A program made the translations under genes and the position numbers. A model generated the notes under the pieces. It made no database searches. It was not told where the DNA came from and saw only the letters and a program-made list of their open reading frames with translations. Below, in pieces: positions 39,815 to 49,980 of a stretch of 64,000 nucleotides of DNA. The stretch's first letter is position 1; each line of letters opens with the position of its first letter. The DNA comes from Chamaea fasciata (Eukaryota; Chordata; Aves; Passeriformes; Sylviidae): contig JARCOQ010000004.1 of NCBI GenBank assembly GCA_029207755.1, forward strand, positions 37,473,685 through 37,537,684, written 5' to 3'.

Positions 39815-40218
39815 TCGTGTCGTGTCGTGTCGTGTCATCTCCTCTCCTCTCCTCTCCTCTCCTCTCCTCTCCTCTCCTCTCCTCTCCTCTCCTCTCCTCT
39901 CCTCTCCTCTCCTCTCCTCTCCTCTCCTCTCCTCTCCTCTCCTCTCCTCTCCTCTCCTCTCCTCTCCTCTCCTCTCCTCTCCTCTCCTCTCCTCTCCTCT
40001 CCTCTCCTCTCCTCTCCTCTCCTCTCCTCTCCTCTCCTCTCCTCTCCTCTCCTCTCCTCTCCTCTCCTCTCCTCTCCTCTCCTCTCCTCTCCTCTCCTCT
40101 CCTCTCCTCTCCTCTCCTCTCCTCTCCTCTCCTCTCCTCTCCTCTCCTCTCCTCTCCTCTCCTCTCCTCTCCTCTCCTCTCCTCTCCTCTCCTCTCCTCT
40201 CCTCTCCTCTCCTCTCCT
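39815..40218. repeat. Pentanucleotide array (TCGTG)4-TCATC-(TCCTC)n
   Basis: A 404-bp array with a constant 5-bp period. It starts with four TCGTG units (39815-39834), passes through one TCATC unit, then continues as pure CTCCT for 380 bp (39839-40218, 76 units) with no interruption. The opposite strand is an uninterrupted AGGAG purine run. No stop codon exists in any frame, so five artificial 148-184-codon frames (Leu-Ser-Ser-Pro-Leu or Arg-Gly-Glu-Glu repeats) cover it; none is a gene. Polypurine-polypyrimidine mirror repeats of this kind are known to form triplex DNA. Confidence 0.97.
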
Positions 40219-40762
40219 GGCCCAAACACTTTATACAGCCATGTCATGGGTCTGGAGCAACTGCAGTCTTATTTGACTAGAGCATTTTAGGGAAGCTAAG
40301 AAAATATAGCATTATCCATTGTTCCAATTATGAACTGCAGAAGAATTGCACCCACAAAAGGGGCAGCAATATTTTTTTTCATTGATAAGGCCTGAACTTA
40401 TTGGTGGTAAATGTGCACCTGTGATACTTTCCAAAAGCAGCTTTAACACAACTACCCATATCCAGTCATAGTATAATTCTGATTTTGCAATCACTTTCCC
40501 CAGCCACTCACTCAGGAGGTAAAACCCTTTCCCCTCCTGGGCTGAGGTAGCTGACATGCTAAGAAAAAGGAGGCACTCTTCTAGATGCTTAACTTGACAC
40601 AGTTCTGTTGTTGTTTTACTTTTGTTGTTTTCCAGCTATTTTAGAATTTTCTTCTTAGAAGAAGCCTTTGTTTTTCTTGTTTCTGTACACCACATGGAGC
40701 AAAGATATGTAAGCAACATTTTGAAAAAATTATCTCTCTTTAGCTACTATATTGGGTAGATT
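40219..40762. other. Unique non-coding DNA
   Basis: No repeat or gene recognised between the pentanucleotide array and the CR1 pair. Confidence 0.45.
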
Positions 40763-40830
40763 CACAGAAGTACAGAATCGTAGAATGGTTTGGGTTGAAG
40801 TGAACCTTTAAATCTCATCTACTTCCAAGT
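40763..40830 (-). mobile_element. CR1 LINE 3' tail, minus strand
   Basis: CACAGAAGTACAGAATCGTA, then GAATGGTTTGGGTTGAAG, is the reverse complement of the CR1 tail and terminal UTR. Similarity fades after about 40830. It points left, away from the plus-strand CR1 that follows. Confidence 0.8.
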
Positions 40831-40994
40831 CTGCTGCTACAGGAAGGGACATCTGTCTGGGTGAGAGCATTGGTGTTCCCAATGCCCACACACAACCAGA
40901 GTGGTGGAACTGCCCAAAGGCTGGGTCCTGCATTGTGCGCAGCACCTACAGCTGTCAGACATGTAGCAAACTGAGTGGCAACAGTGAAGCTGAA

Positions 40995-41404
40995 GGTTCT
41001 GGAACACAAGTCTTATAAGGAGTAGCTGAGGGAGCCAGGGCAGTTTAGCCTGGAAAGGAGTCTCATAGGGAAACCTTGCTGCTCTCTACAAGTGTATGAA
41101 AGGAGATTGTGGCAGTTTGGGGGTTGGCGTCATCTCCCAGGTCAAGGTCAAGAGGAAATGGTCTCAAGTTGTATCAGGGGAGGTTGAGATTGAATAGTAG
41201 ACAAAATTTCTTGATAGATAGTTCGTCAGGCATTGGAAAAGGCTGCCCATGAATGGCCGAGGCACCATCCCTGGAGATATTTGTAAGATGTGTAGATGTA
41301 GCACTTAGTGACATGGTTTAGTGCTGGAATTGACAGTGCTTGGTTTACATTTAAACTCTGTGATCTTAGAGGTCTTTTCAAACCTAAATAAGTCTATGAT
41401 TCTA
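40995..41404 (+). mobile_element. CR1 LINE fragment, plus strand
   Basis: About 410 bp of ORF2 end and 3' UTR: a segment like the AGCTGAGGGAGCCAGGG stretch, TTTAGCCTGGAAAGGAG, the block CAGGGGAGGTTGAGATTG, CACCATCCCTGGAGATAT, and the terminal TCTTAGAGGTCTTTTCAAAC ending in AAGTCTATGATTCTAG. The tail shows the ATTCTATG-type unit. All reading frames are broken. The 165 bp between this copy and the inverted CR1 tail at 40763 is not clearly either element. Confidence 0.9.
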
Positions 41405-42720
41405 GTCTAAATGTTCAGTCCTGCCAGGCTGGGGCCCAACAGAACTATTAGGAAATACTAGTTTTTTTCCCAATGTCTTTATTTCTTGCTTACGATGTGT
41501 TTTTTTAATCATGAAACAAATTCTAATCAAAGGTAAATAAATGAAAATCAGTAAAGTAGAAAAAAGGGAAGTATAAAATATATTATTCTGTCCACAGCGT
41601 TCTAATACATCCAGCAGATACATTAACATTAGTATTCAGATCTGTGGAATAGAAAGCAGAATCTGTGCTTTATCATTAAAGCAACTGAAGAGTTTTTAAT
41701 ATTATGAATATGTTTGACTTTGTAGAACAGTAAGGAAATATATTCTGCTCAAAGATCTCCTAATGCTGAACATTTTAATAAAACTTACAGAATTTTTCTA
41801 CAAGTGCTTTAAATTATCCACTTTAAAATTAGATAAAAACTATTTGAGAAATAATTATGGGTGTATGTTCATTAGATTAGAGTTGGAGGACTGAGAGATA
41901 AGGGCATTAGGTCAAGTCTTTCAATCTGCCTCCAGATTCTCACTTCCACTATAACACGTATAAGAACATTATGGCAATAGAATCTCAGTGTTTAGAGGAT
42001 TCTAATTCATTCCCACTCTCTCACTGCTAGACAGTCATTTTTAGGCAGTGTGTACAAAAACACAAACACAGAATTTGAGTATACTCACAGCATTCCTCTC
42101 TTGCCCCTTACTGCCACCCATACTTCTGCCTTGTCTTGAGGCTGCCTGCTGAAGACAATCAGCATGCAAGGCTTATCAAGCAGTTAGTAAATGTTGATTC
42201 AGACTGCAGTATTTACTTAATAATAGCATTGCTTTATCCTTGCTTTTAAGTTAATCACAAACAAACCTCCTTCAATCCTTGCCAGGAAGCCTCCCATAAG
42301 TCCATTGCAAATCATAGACATAATCTGTGTAAATAATTAATCTGCTTGAATCTTATGTCAGCAACACCTGCACCAACACTGATTACCAGATATATAATTA
42401 CAATTTGTTTGTATTTAAATAAATTTGCCTCTGCTTTCTGTAGTGGAAAGTGCCTTACCTCCCCAGTGATTGAGGGCAGAATTTCTTGACCTCTCTTTGG
42501 TTCCCTGATGTGAGTGGTCACTGAGGTAAACCAAAGTGATGTCAGACCACAAATCCGTACCTTGTTTAGTTCCCTCTGAAGTTAGAGGTAAATGTGTTGA
42601 TCAACAAGTGACAAAATAAATATCTCACAAGCTCAAGCAATAACAAAAAAAAAGGGATTGTTTTTGTGTAACTCCACAGTGTTTTCCATTGACTCAGAAA
42701 TTACCACATAAACTGACTTC
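41405..42720. other. Unique AT-rich non-coding DNA
   Basis: No repeat or gene recognised. Confidence 0.5.
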
Positions 42721-43270
42721 TGTGGTGGGTCGACCTTGGTTGGTGCCCACCAAGCTGTATTGTTACTCCTTTTCTTAGCAGTATAGAGGGGAGAAAATAA
42801 AATGGAAAAATGCCTTTGAGGTCAAAAGAGAAGCAATTTAAAAAAGCAAAAGCAAAGGCCACATGCAGAAGCAAAGGAAAACAAAATACTTATCCTCTAC
42901 TTTCCATCAGCAGGGGCCCATATCCTGGGAAGCGGATGTTGGAATGAAACAATGTAAATAGCAAATCTGTGTGTCTTCCTCCTTCTTTCTCTTAAGGTGG
43001 TTGGCGTTTTGTTGTTCTTGTTGTTGGGGTTTTTTGGGGTTGGGTTTTTTTTTTGTTTGTTTGTTTGGTTTTTTTGTTTTTGGTTTTTTGCTTTGTTTGG
43101 TTTTTGGTTTGGTTTGGTTTGGTTTGGTTTTGGGTTTTTTGGGGGGTTTTGGGTGTGGTGGTTTTTTTTTGTTGTTGTTTTTTTGTTTTTTGGTTTTTTC
43201 CTTCTGAGCAGACATACACAGCATGTTGTTTGGTTTGGGCCAGCTATCCTGGCTGTGTCCCCTCCAATTC
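42721..43270 (-). mobile_element. Avian ERVL LTR, minus strand, interrupted and truncated
   Basis: The block opens with TGTGGTGGGTCGACC, the reverse complement of the LTR terminus GGTCAACCCACCACA of a well-known avian ERVL family. It continues with GAGAAAATAAAATGGAAAAA and AAAAGCAAAAGCAAAGGCC and, after the G/T tract, TTTGGGCCAGCTATCCTGGC followed by TGTGTCCCCTCCAA. All of these are in family order. The middle (about 42996-43206) is occupied by a G/T-only tract that I do not expect in the family, and the far end, with the 5' LTR terminus, is missing where a CR1 tail begins. No TSD can be assigned. Confidence 0.82.
42996..43206. repeat. 211-bp A-free G/T tract inside the LTR
   Basis: No A occurs in 211 bases, and only three C occur before 43200. 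It is built from GGTTT, GTTT and T runs with G3-G6 blocks at 43025-43153. Chance frames here encode Phe/Gly/Val- or Lys/Pro/Thr-rich strings on the two strands. Slippage expansion from the natural T/G-rich LTR segment is the likeliest origin. Confidence 0.92.
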
Positions 43271-43272
43271 AC

Positions 43273-43354
43273 ATGGCAGTGTTGGATTAATAGTTGGACC
43301 CAGTGGCAGTAGTTGTCTATTGCAACCTAAATGATTCCATGATTCCGTGATTCT
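43273..43354 (+). mobile_element. CR1 LINE 3' tail, plus strand
   Basis: GGCAGTGTTGGATTAATAGT, then GCAACCTAAATGATTCCATG, with two further ATTCC(A/G)TG-like units. It abuts the truncated LTR directly, so one insertion probably hit or trimmed the other. Confidence 0.8.
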
Positions 43355-44520
43355 AAATGAACTGTTCTGCTTAGTAAATCAGTACTAGTTAATTTTACTC
43401 ATAAACCTGTACAGCCCACTGCTTTTATTCTGTCCTACTTCAGCCTATTTTTTTTCTGTTGTTCTTCCAGACCGTCTGTTCATGACTTATTTCTTGAAAG
43501 GCAGGAGACCTACAAAGCATGTCTGCTTCTTTATGGTTACAGATTTTATCTACAGCATTTCTCTCTGAAATAAAACTTTTCAAATTAACTAAAACTAACA
43601 TCATGACTTTCACTGTTTTTTCAGACTCATATAATGCTTTGGGGCCATCTTTTGTTTAGGCATATATTTTAATCTTTCTCAGAAGTTTGAAAATGTAGTA
43701 TGCAATAATATTGTATTTTTCCCCATTTCAGGTGATTGCAGAAATTAGTGTCTTAGTGTAAACATTCATTATGCATGATGACTTAGATAAAGCAAAGGGA
43801 TACATTAGATAACTATAAGATAACAAAGATGACTTTATATTTCCATACAGATTTTAGTGATGACCTTAACCTCCTGTTCTCTAGACAAAGGCAGACTGAA
43901 ACAAGCTAATTTATAGTTATGGGACGAGAAATCTTCTGAAGCAAGGATATTAAATAAACCCACTAGAACACAGGCAAAAAATAACATCAAACTGTATGAG
44001 AGGCAGAACTTCATGTTCTTCAGCAATATTGTTAAGAAAACCAGAAATTTTCCTCCATCAAGAGAAGGTCATATATGTCTTCCTTACCCTAAGTAATCTG
44101 AAAAAAGAGAAATATTACCCTCTGGAGTAAACCACGTATTGAATTTCATTGTAACAGCGCTCCTACAGATATTTTATCAAAATGTTACCATCTAAAGTCT
44201 AAGCATTCATAAACAGCTGTCCTTAGCAAATCCTTAACCTCCTCTGACAAAAAAATCAAGAGATGTGTTGTGAAGAAGGATGAAAGAGAACCAGTGGGAT
44301 AAGAAATAATGTCAAAATGCCTGTGATTAATTCTTCCAGCTGAAGAAAACATGGCAAGGCAGACCTTACCCTGGAGTGTGTAAGGAAAGAAAAACCAAGG
44401 CAGACAAAAGTGAAAATGGAAGTCTGTAATTCATGTGAAATTAAAAAACCCCTATACTTAGAACTATGCAGGGAGGAGAAAAAGGACTGCATGAGACCAA
44501 AAACATAGAAATGGGACGGC
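43355..44520. other. Unique AT-rich non-coding DNA
   Basis: No repeat or gene recognised. Confidence 0.5.
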
Positions 44521-44527
44521 AATGTGA

Positions 44528-44945
44528 TGTCTCAAGTTTTAGCTTTCATATTATCCAGATTCTGTATTGCATTAATATATAACTCTGAACTTCATTTAAA
44601 GTGTTAGCAAGGTCTCGTCACAGTTTAGTTAGACAAAACAATCCTTTTCCACCCTGAGAACCAAGGACACCTTTGCAGCTTTAGGCCCAAAAAGTATAAA
44701 CAACGGATCTGGGATGATGGGACTTCATAACCTGAAGTTTTAATTGGGGAATTAACCCCAATATGTAAATTGACCAAACCTTAGAAAAGTGTGAAAATAT
44801 GTGACCCATCGTCCAGCTTGAAAGTAGCCTCAGCCAGGCTCTTGTACTGCTCAAGGTGTATTCTTTGAAGGCCATTTTAATAAATATCTGTTTTATTCCT
44901 TTAACACTGTCAAGCTTCTGTTCTAGGTAGCATCTCAAGGCATCA
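44528..44945 (+). mobile_element. Solo ERVK-like LTR, plus strand
   Basis: About 418 bp from TGTCTCAAGTTTTAGC to CTCAAGGCATCA. Near the end it has the avian LTR phrases CCAGGCTCTTGTACTGCTCA, AAGGTGTATTCTTTGAAGGC, an AATAAA at 44879-44884 and TTTTATTCCTTTAACACTGT, which fix plus orientation and the R/U5 region. The 6-mer AATGTG occurs at 44521-44526 and at 44946-44951. A 6-bp TSD is typical of ERVK, though one extra A separates the left copy from the TG terminus. A seven-base inverted repeat (ATTGGGG/CCCCAAT) lies in U3. No internal genes flank it. Confidence 0.75.
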
Positions 44946-44951
44946 AATGTG

Positions 44952-46104
44952 TTCTGTTACTTTACTACCAGCATTCATTCACCCATGAACACTGGATACA
45001 TAACAATCAATAGCTGAAAGAGAGGAAAATTGCAAACATACTGCTGATGCAAAACAACATTCAAAGCAGTTCTAGATCAGTCTTCCTTAGAGGCTTTGAG
45101 CCATCTTATGCCCACCCATGTGGCAAGAATGAGACCATGTCAGGATCACTGGCTGCAGGTGGAAACCCACTGTCTGCTGACAGCACTCAGGGATAGTTAA
45201 TAATTTCCAAACAGTATAAAATACTTAAAGATGGTTATATCACTTAAACTTTGCCTCTTGGAAACTAATGTGCTGCTACTAATGGTTACTGTTTAATACT
45301 TCGGGCCTGCTTTTTAGTACCTTTGCAATCCTATGGGGAGCAGCGAGCTACACTTTGTGAAATGCCACAAAGAACGGCCGTGCCAAGTCACAGAACGTAT
45401 CTCGTACATCCCCCAAATGCATGTACCCATTCTAACTGCAATCTATATGCTTTTCTTTTTCAGTTGTGTTTGTCATGTGAGTGTCTAATAAGCAAAAGTA
45501 ATCAAGAAGATGAAAATGTCACTCAGATATCACCCAAGACGAATAACAAAACATACACAAAGGTCAAAATTTAGATGCACTAAGTTCAGATAGACTGAAT
45601 TTTTATGATTCATGGCAGTTAGGTTTTATTAAACAGATACGAAAACTTTAATTTTTATTACCAGTTCTGTGAACTCCTCATTGTTTGTATATTTGGAATA
45701 TTTAACTAAAATCAGAATACATAAAGTGCATGCTTAATGAGCATAATGTAGGTAGACATAATTTTATTCCATATGCTTTACTGAGAGATTCCAAGTGATA
45801 TAATCTAGAGAAAACTAAGATCAGGAAATCCCACCTCTAACTGAACAGAACCTCACTGTGTATTGTCTGCTGCAGGGAATGAAAAAAATGCTGCAGTGCT
45901 GTATGTGGGTAGCCCTTGGGCACAGTTCAGCAGACTTGCATACATGGATTTGCTGCTTGGTGCTGAACAAGGCTATGCTGTCCAAAGTAGCAGGGAGCTG
46001 CTGTGCTCCATTCTGTGTGTTTTTAGCTGCCATACCATGGGCCCCATAGATATGATTAAAGGAAATAACCCTCCCTTAGTTCTGCAGAAATTATGCATTC
46101 AGTA
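44952..46104. other. Unique non-coding DNA
   Basis: A GC-richer patch at about 45850-46040 holds overlapping plus frames, one of which runs into the CR1. It has a splice-acceptor-like CTGCTGCAGGG but no recognisable protein family. I see no gene. Confidence 0.45.
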
Positions 46105-47385
46105 CCACAGAATCAGTCAGGTTGGAAGGGACTACAGTGGGTCATCTGCCCCAATCTCACTGCTCAAGCAGGGTCATTTTAGAGCTCATGGTGTAGGATT
46201 GCATCCAGATACTTCTTGAATACCTCAAGTGAGGGAAACTCCTCAGCTTCTCTCAGCAATCTGTTTCAGTGTTTGGTCACTCTCATAGTAAAGAAGTTCT
46301 TCCTCATATTCTTGTGGAATTTCCTCTGCATCAGTTTCTGTCCATTGCCTCCTGTCCTATTGCTTGGCACCACCAAGAGGAATCAATCTTCTTGGCACCA
46401 GACCCCTTTAAAATTTGTACCTATTGATGAGCTTCTCTCTCAATTGTCTCTGCTTGAGGCTGAACAGGCCTAGCTCCCTCAGCCTTTCCTTGTAAGAGAA
46501 ATGCTCAAATCATTTAATCATCTTTGTAGTTCCCACTGTCCACTTATCCAACCCACACTTCCTGAGTTCGCCTATGAGTATGCTATGAGACACAGTGTTG
46601 AAAGCCTTGCTGAAGTCAAGAAAGACAATGCCTACTACAATACTGCAATACCTGTTGTTCTCCCTTCATCCACCGAGGTAGTTATTTCATTGTAGAAGGC
46701 AATCAGGTTGGTCAAATAGGACTTACCATGAGTGAACTGATGCTGACTGCTCCTGGTCACCTTTATGTCTTCCATGTTGGTAGACATGGCCTCCAGAATG
46801 AGGTTATACATCAGCTTTCCAGGGACTGAGGTGAGGCTGCCTGGAGGGTAGTTTCCTGAGTCCTCCTACTTGCCCTTTTTGAAGACTGGTGACATTTGAT
46901 TTCTTCCAGCCCTCAGGCACTTCTCCAAAACTCCATGAACCTTCAAAGATGATTGTGAGTGGTCTGGCTACAGTGTCTGCCAGCTTTCTCAGCCCTCATG
47001 GATGTATCCCATCAGAGTCCATGGGCTTTTGTATGTTGACTTTGTTTAGGTGTTTTCCTACCCAATCCATCATCAAAAGAAAGGTCTTCCCTCAGCATTC
47101 ATTTAGTCTGTTCTCCTGCATCATAGATTTCTGATAAGTGGTCTTTTTTGTAAAGTCTGATGCAAAAAGGCATTTAATAACTCTGCCTTTTCTCTATTCT
47201 CTGTTACCAGGTTCCCATCTCTGTTAACTACTGGGCCAATATTATCCTTTATTTTTCTTTTGTTATTTGTTTATTTAAAAAAGCCCTTTTCTTTCTCCTT
47301 GACATCCTTGGCCAGATTTTGTTCTAGATAAACCCTGGCCTTTCTAGTCTCAACATTGTTACTCTGTCCACCCATCTTTGGTTGC
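46105..47385 (-). mobile_element. CR1 LINE, minus strand, long but internally deleted
   Basis: About 1.28 kb. From left to right: the reversed 3' tail (CACAGAATCAGTCAGGTTGG), terminal UTR and ORF2 C-terminal region (to about 46535), then a jump to the start of the RT domain and on to the region upstream of RT at about 47385. In an intact CR1 the RT catalytic centre would lie between these parts; here CTTTGTAGTTCC is joined directly to CACTGTCCACTTATCC. Several stops and frameshifts also break ORF2. All open frames listed on the plus strand in this interval are antisense artefacts. Confidence 0.9.
46540..46905 (-). pseudogene. CR1 ORF2 reverse transcriptase N-terminal remnant
   Basis: Minus-strand translation gives blocks like KKGK.EDSGNY and SLTSVPGKLM, then HGKSYLTNLIAFY and the degraded DFSKAF region (AALSFLTSAR-like after frame loss). 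These correspond to the RT fingers and early palm of CR1 ORF2. The catalytic box that should follow is absent because of the internal deletion at about 46535. Frameshifts and stops are frequent, so no product is possible. Confidence 0.75.
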
Positions 47386-48416
47386 AACGTAAGACGTAAC
47401 CCAAAGTATGTATTCTATTACCATCTGTTAAAAACAGGTGGGACAGTGTTCTTCAGGGTTCTTCTATAGTTATCTGTGATTTATGAGTTGTGTTTAGTGC
47501 TATTAATTCCCTGTCTTTTATGACAACGGTAGAAGTAAGTAGTAGGAAGCAGGTCTTACTTTATGCTGAATGGAAATCTGGAATCTTTTCTCTTTGTTCA
47601 AGTCTGTTTTACCTTATGAATAGGGCAATAAAATTAAAGGGACTATTTATTAAATGGTAGACCTGTTTACACTATTAACAGTTAATGCATGGCCTCTTCC
47701 TACCACAATAAAATTAGTTGGACTATCTGTGTGATAATGTAAAAATACTAATTTAAAAACAGATGTGAACAGCCCTGCATGTTCAGGGAGGAAACATCTA
47801 AATGAACCATTAGGAAAGAATGATAAATACTTATTTTTTGAAACTTCATCTCTCTCTGGAACTGAAACACTTTTTTGAAGATTACAGTGAAGGTCCCAAT
47901 GTCAACATAGGATTTATAGCTCTGATTCCCAGCTAGTATGTCAAATGTCATGTCCATTTGCAATGTAGAAAAGCAATAATTAGGGCTTTTTAAAATCTTT
48001 TATCTCCCTCCATCCAAAGCAAAGAAATTGCTTTCTGCCTTTCCAAAGAAACTGTATAGAAACACAAATGAATTTAAATGGATCTTGAGAATACTGCTGA
48101 AGTATTTTGAAAAGATACTTTTAAATTCTTACTTAATTCATACCTAAATTCTCTTCTTTAGATGATTTTGTTTTTAATCCATACATCTATTCCCAAAATT
48201 CATTGCTTTCAATAAATACAGCATTTCTCTGTGTTGAATACCTGTTGTACTCCCATGACCCAGCTGGATTTTGCTTCTAATGAGGACTGCATTTTTCTTC
48301 TATTGGTTTAAAATGTAACAGAGCCATCTCTTTCCCGATTGTTGAATACATTCTAGACCAAGATAGCATACTGATGCAAGCTCTGTAAAGACTGTTCTCA
48401 CACTGGAAAGGCATGG
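47386..48416. other. Unique AT-rich non-coding DNA
   Basis: No repeat or gene recognised. A 71-codon minus frame at 47748-47963 has no known motif. Confidence 0.5.
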
Positions 48417-48421
48417 ATTAT

Positions 48422-49095
48422 TGTTAAAGATTTAAGGCAGACTTTGGGAGGGAACCTCCTAAGGGGCCCTCCCTCCCCTCCTCCAACCAGTTCGGAAAAA
48501 AAACTTCTCAGAGAGAAGTGAAAAGAACCATGTTTATTAAACCAGCAAAGCACTCCCCAGCACAATAAATCAGACAATACCCGATGGCAAAAACTTCATG
48601 TTGCTCTGGAGAGATGACAGATTTGGAAAAGAAGTCCTTCCTGGAGGTGGTTGCTCTCTCTCAGTCCCTCTGGTGCTGGGAAATGTTGCTATGCAGGATG
48701 GAATCTTGGTGGGTTCAAGGTGTGAGCCCCTCACGGTGCTCCCCCATATCCTCAGTCCAGAGAGATTGTAACAGTTCCAAGGGAAGAGGAAAAAAAAAGA
48801 AGGAAAAAAAAAAAGAAAGAAAAAAAGGACAAAAAAAACCAGGAGAAGGAAAAAACCGAAGCTTCTCCCCTCTGCTAGCTACTCACTAACTAACTAACTA
48901 CTGAGGGAGAAAAAAAAAACCCCAAAGGAAAAAAAAAGATCTCTTCATCCCTCGCTGTGTGTTGCTGAATCCGACTCTCAAGGCCAGCTGGCGGAGGAAA
49001 GTTTCTGAAAACAAACCGCGCGCCTCTCCCTTCCCCCTGCTCCCAGACCCAACAGACAATTGGGGATACAAACCTCACAGCGTCACCCCAGGACA
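48422..49095 (-). mobile_element. Solo ERV LTR with perfect 5-bp TSD
   Basis: 674 bp from TGTTAAAGATTTAAGG to CACCCCAGGACA. Identical 5-mers ATTAT at 48417-48421 and 49096-49100 give a TSD. On the minus strand it begins TGTCCTGGGGTGACGC, has a U3 with a CpG cluster (GGCGCGCGG), a long pyrimidine tract and an AATAAA (plus TTTATT at 48533-48538) followed by CATGGTTCTTTTCAC, the normal R/U5 arrangement. The purine-rich plus strand at 48786-48855 is this LTR's A/G tract, and (AACT)n at 48886-48899 lies within it. No proviral interior remains. Confidence 0.87.
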
Positions 49096-49275
49096 ATTAT
49101 ATTAAAAAAAAAATTAATTAAAATGTCAACTCAAAAATTGTTTCATTTTGTTTCTAATTCCAACATTATAATTTATCAAATTTGTTATAAATCCTATCAA
49201 ATCTCTATGGGATATTGTAGCTTTCTGGGCTACAAGCATTCATTGCTGGCTTACATCTAATTTTTCCTCTAACAA

Positions 49276-49967
49276 TGTCTTGGTTTAGATAGACAGGTAT
49301 CTGCCAGGGAGGGTTGGAGTCTCTCTTAAAATGTAAGCCCCTCCCCCCCTTTTCCAAATTATCATGAATTTGCCATTAAAAGGCTGTCAGGCAAAGATTT
49401 TGGGAATAGGTATAGCAGTTCTTTACTAGGGATATAAAAATACAGATGTTGTAGTACAGAAGAATAAGCAGACAAACAAACAAGAAATCCTAGAAAACCT
49501 TGACAGAGTCAGAAATACAACCTGACACCCTGTTGGTCAGGGTGTTGGAAGCAGTCCAAAGTAAGCCCTCCTGGAGTGGCAGATGTGGTTCTGTTGGAGT
49601 GGAGATGGTCCCGTTGAAGAAAAAGGGTCCAGTAATGGTGAGATGGCTCCGGTCTTCCTCCAGGGATCCGGTGGAAAAACTGGATACCTAGTGGGACTGT
49701 GGCTCCTTTTTATCTAGGTTGAGATGGTTTGGCTGCTCCTCCCTGTGTGGAGCAGCTTACAATAGTGCAGTGTAATGTGTAATGTCATTGATGAGCTCTT
49801 AATGGTCTATTAGCAGAAGACATCCCCATGGAAGTAGTGAAACAATGAAGAGAGATAAGTAGCACTCCACCATCTGATAAGCGACACTGACCCATTTGGG
49901 CAAAGATAAGCACTTCTGCTCCACCCAAATGGAATAGAATAACATGCTCTTTACAAAACCCATGACA
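49276..49967 (-). mobile_element. Solo ERVL-type LTR, copy B of a near-identical pair
   Basis: 692 bp, collinear along its whole length with 14547-15242. Flanking AACAA (49271-49275) and AATAA (49968-49972) form a 5-bp TSD with one mismatch. Because each copy has its own duplication, the two are independent insertions and not the two ends of one provirus. Differences between the copies are mostly transitions. The right edge sits about 13 bp from a minus-strand CR1. Confidence 0.92.
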
Positions 49968-49980
49968 AATAATATCCCCA

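Noticed and set aside
39716..40290. Five overlapping 148-184-codon frames on both strands
   Set aside because: They are translations of a stop-free 5-bp repeat (Leu-Ser-Pro or Arg-Gly-Glu strings), not genes.
42907..43334. Lys/Pro-rich minus and Phe/Gly-rich plus frames
   Set aside because: They are the G/T tract translated; composition is dictated by the low-complexity DNA.
46216..47134. Plus-strand frames of 64-85 codons
   Set aside because: Antisense frames of a minus-strand CR1.
14547..49967. The two near-identical LTRs as the ends of one provirus
   Set aside because: Spacing is 34.7 kb, no retroviral genes lie between, and each LTR has its own duplication.
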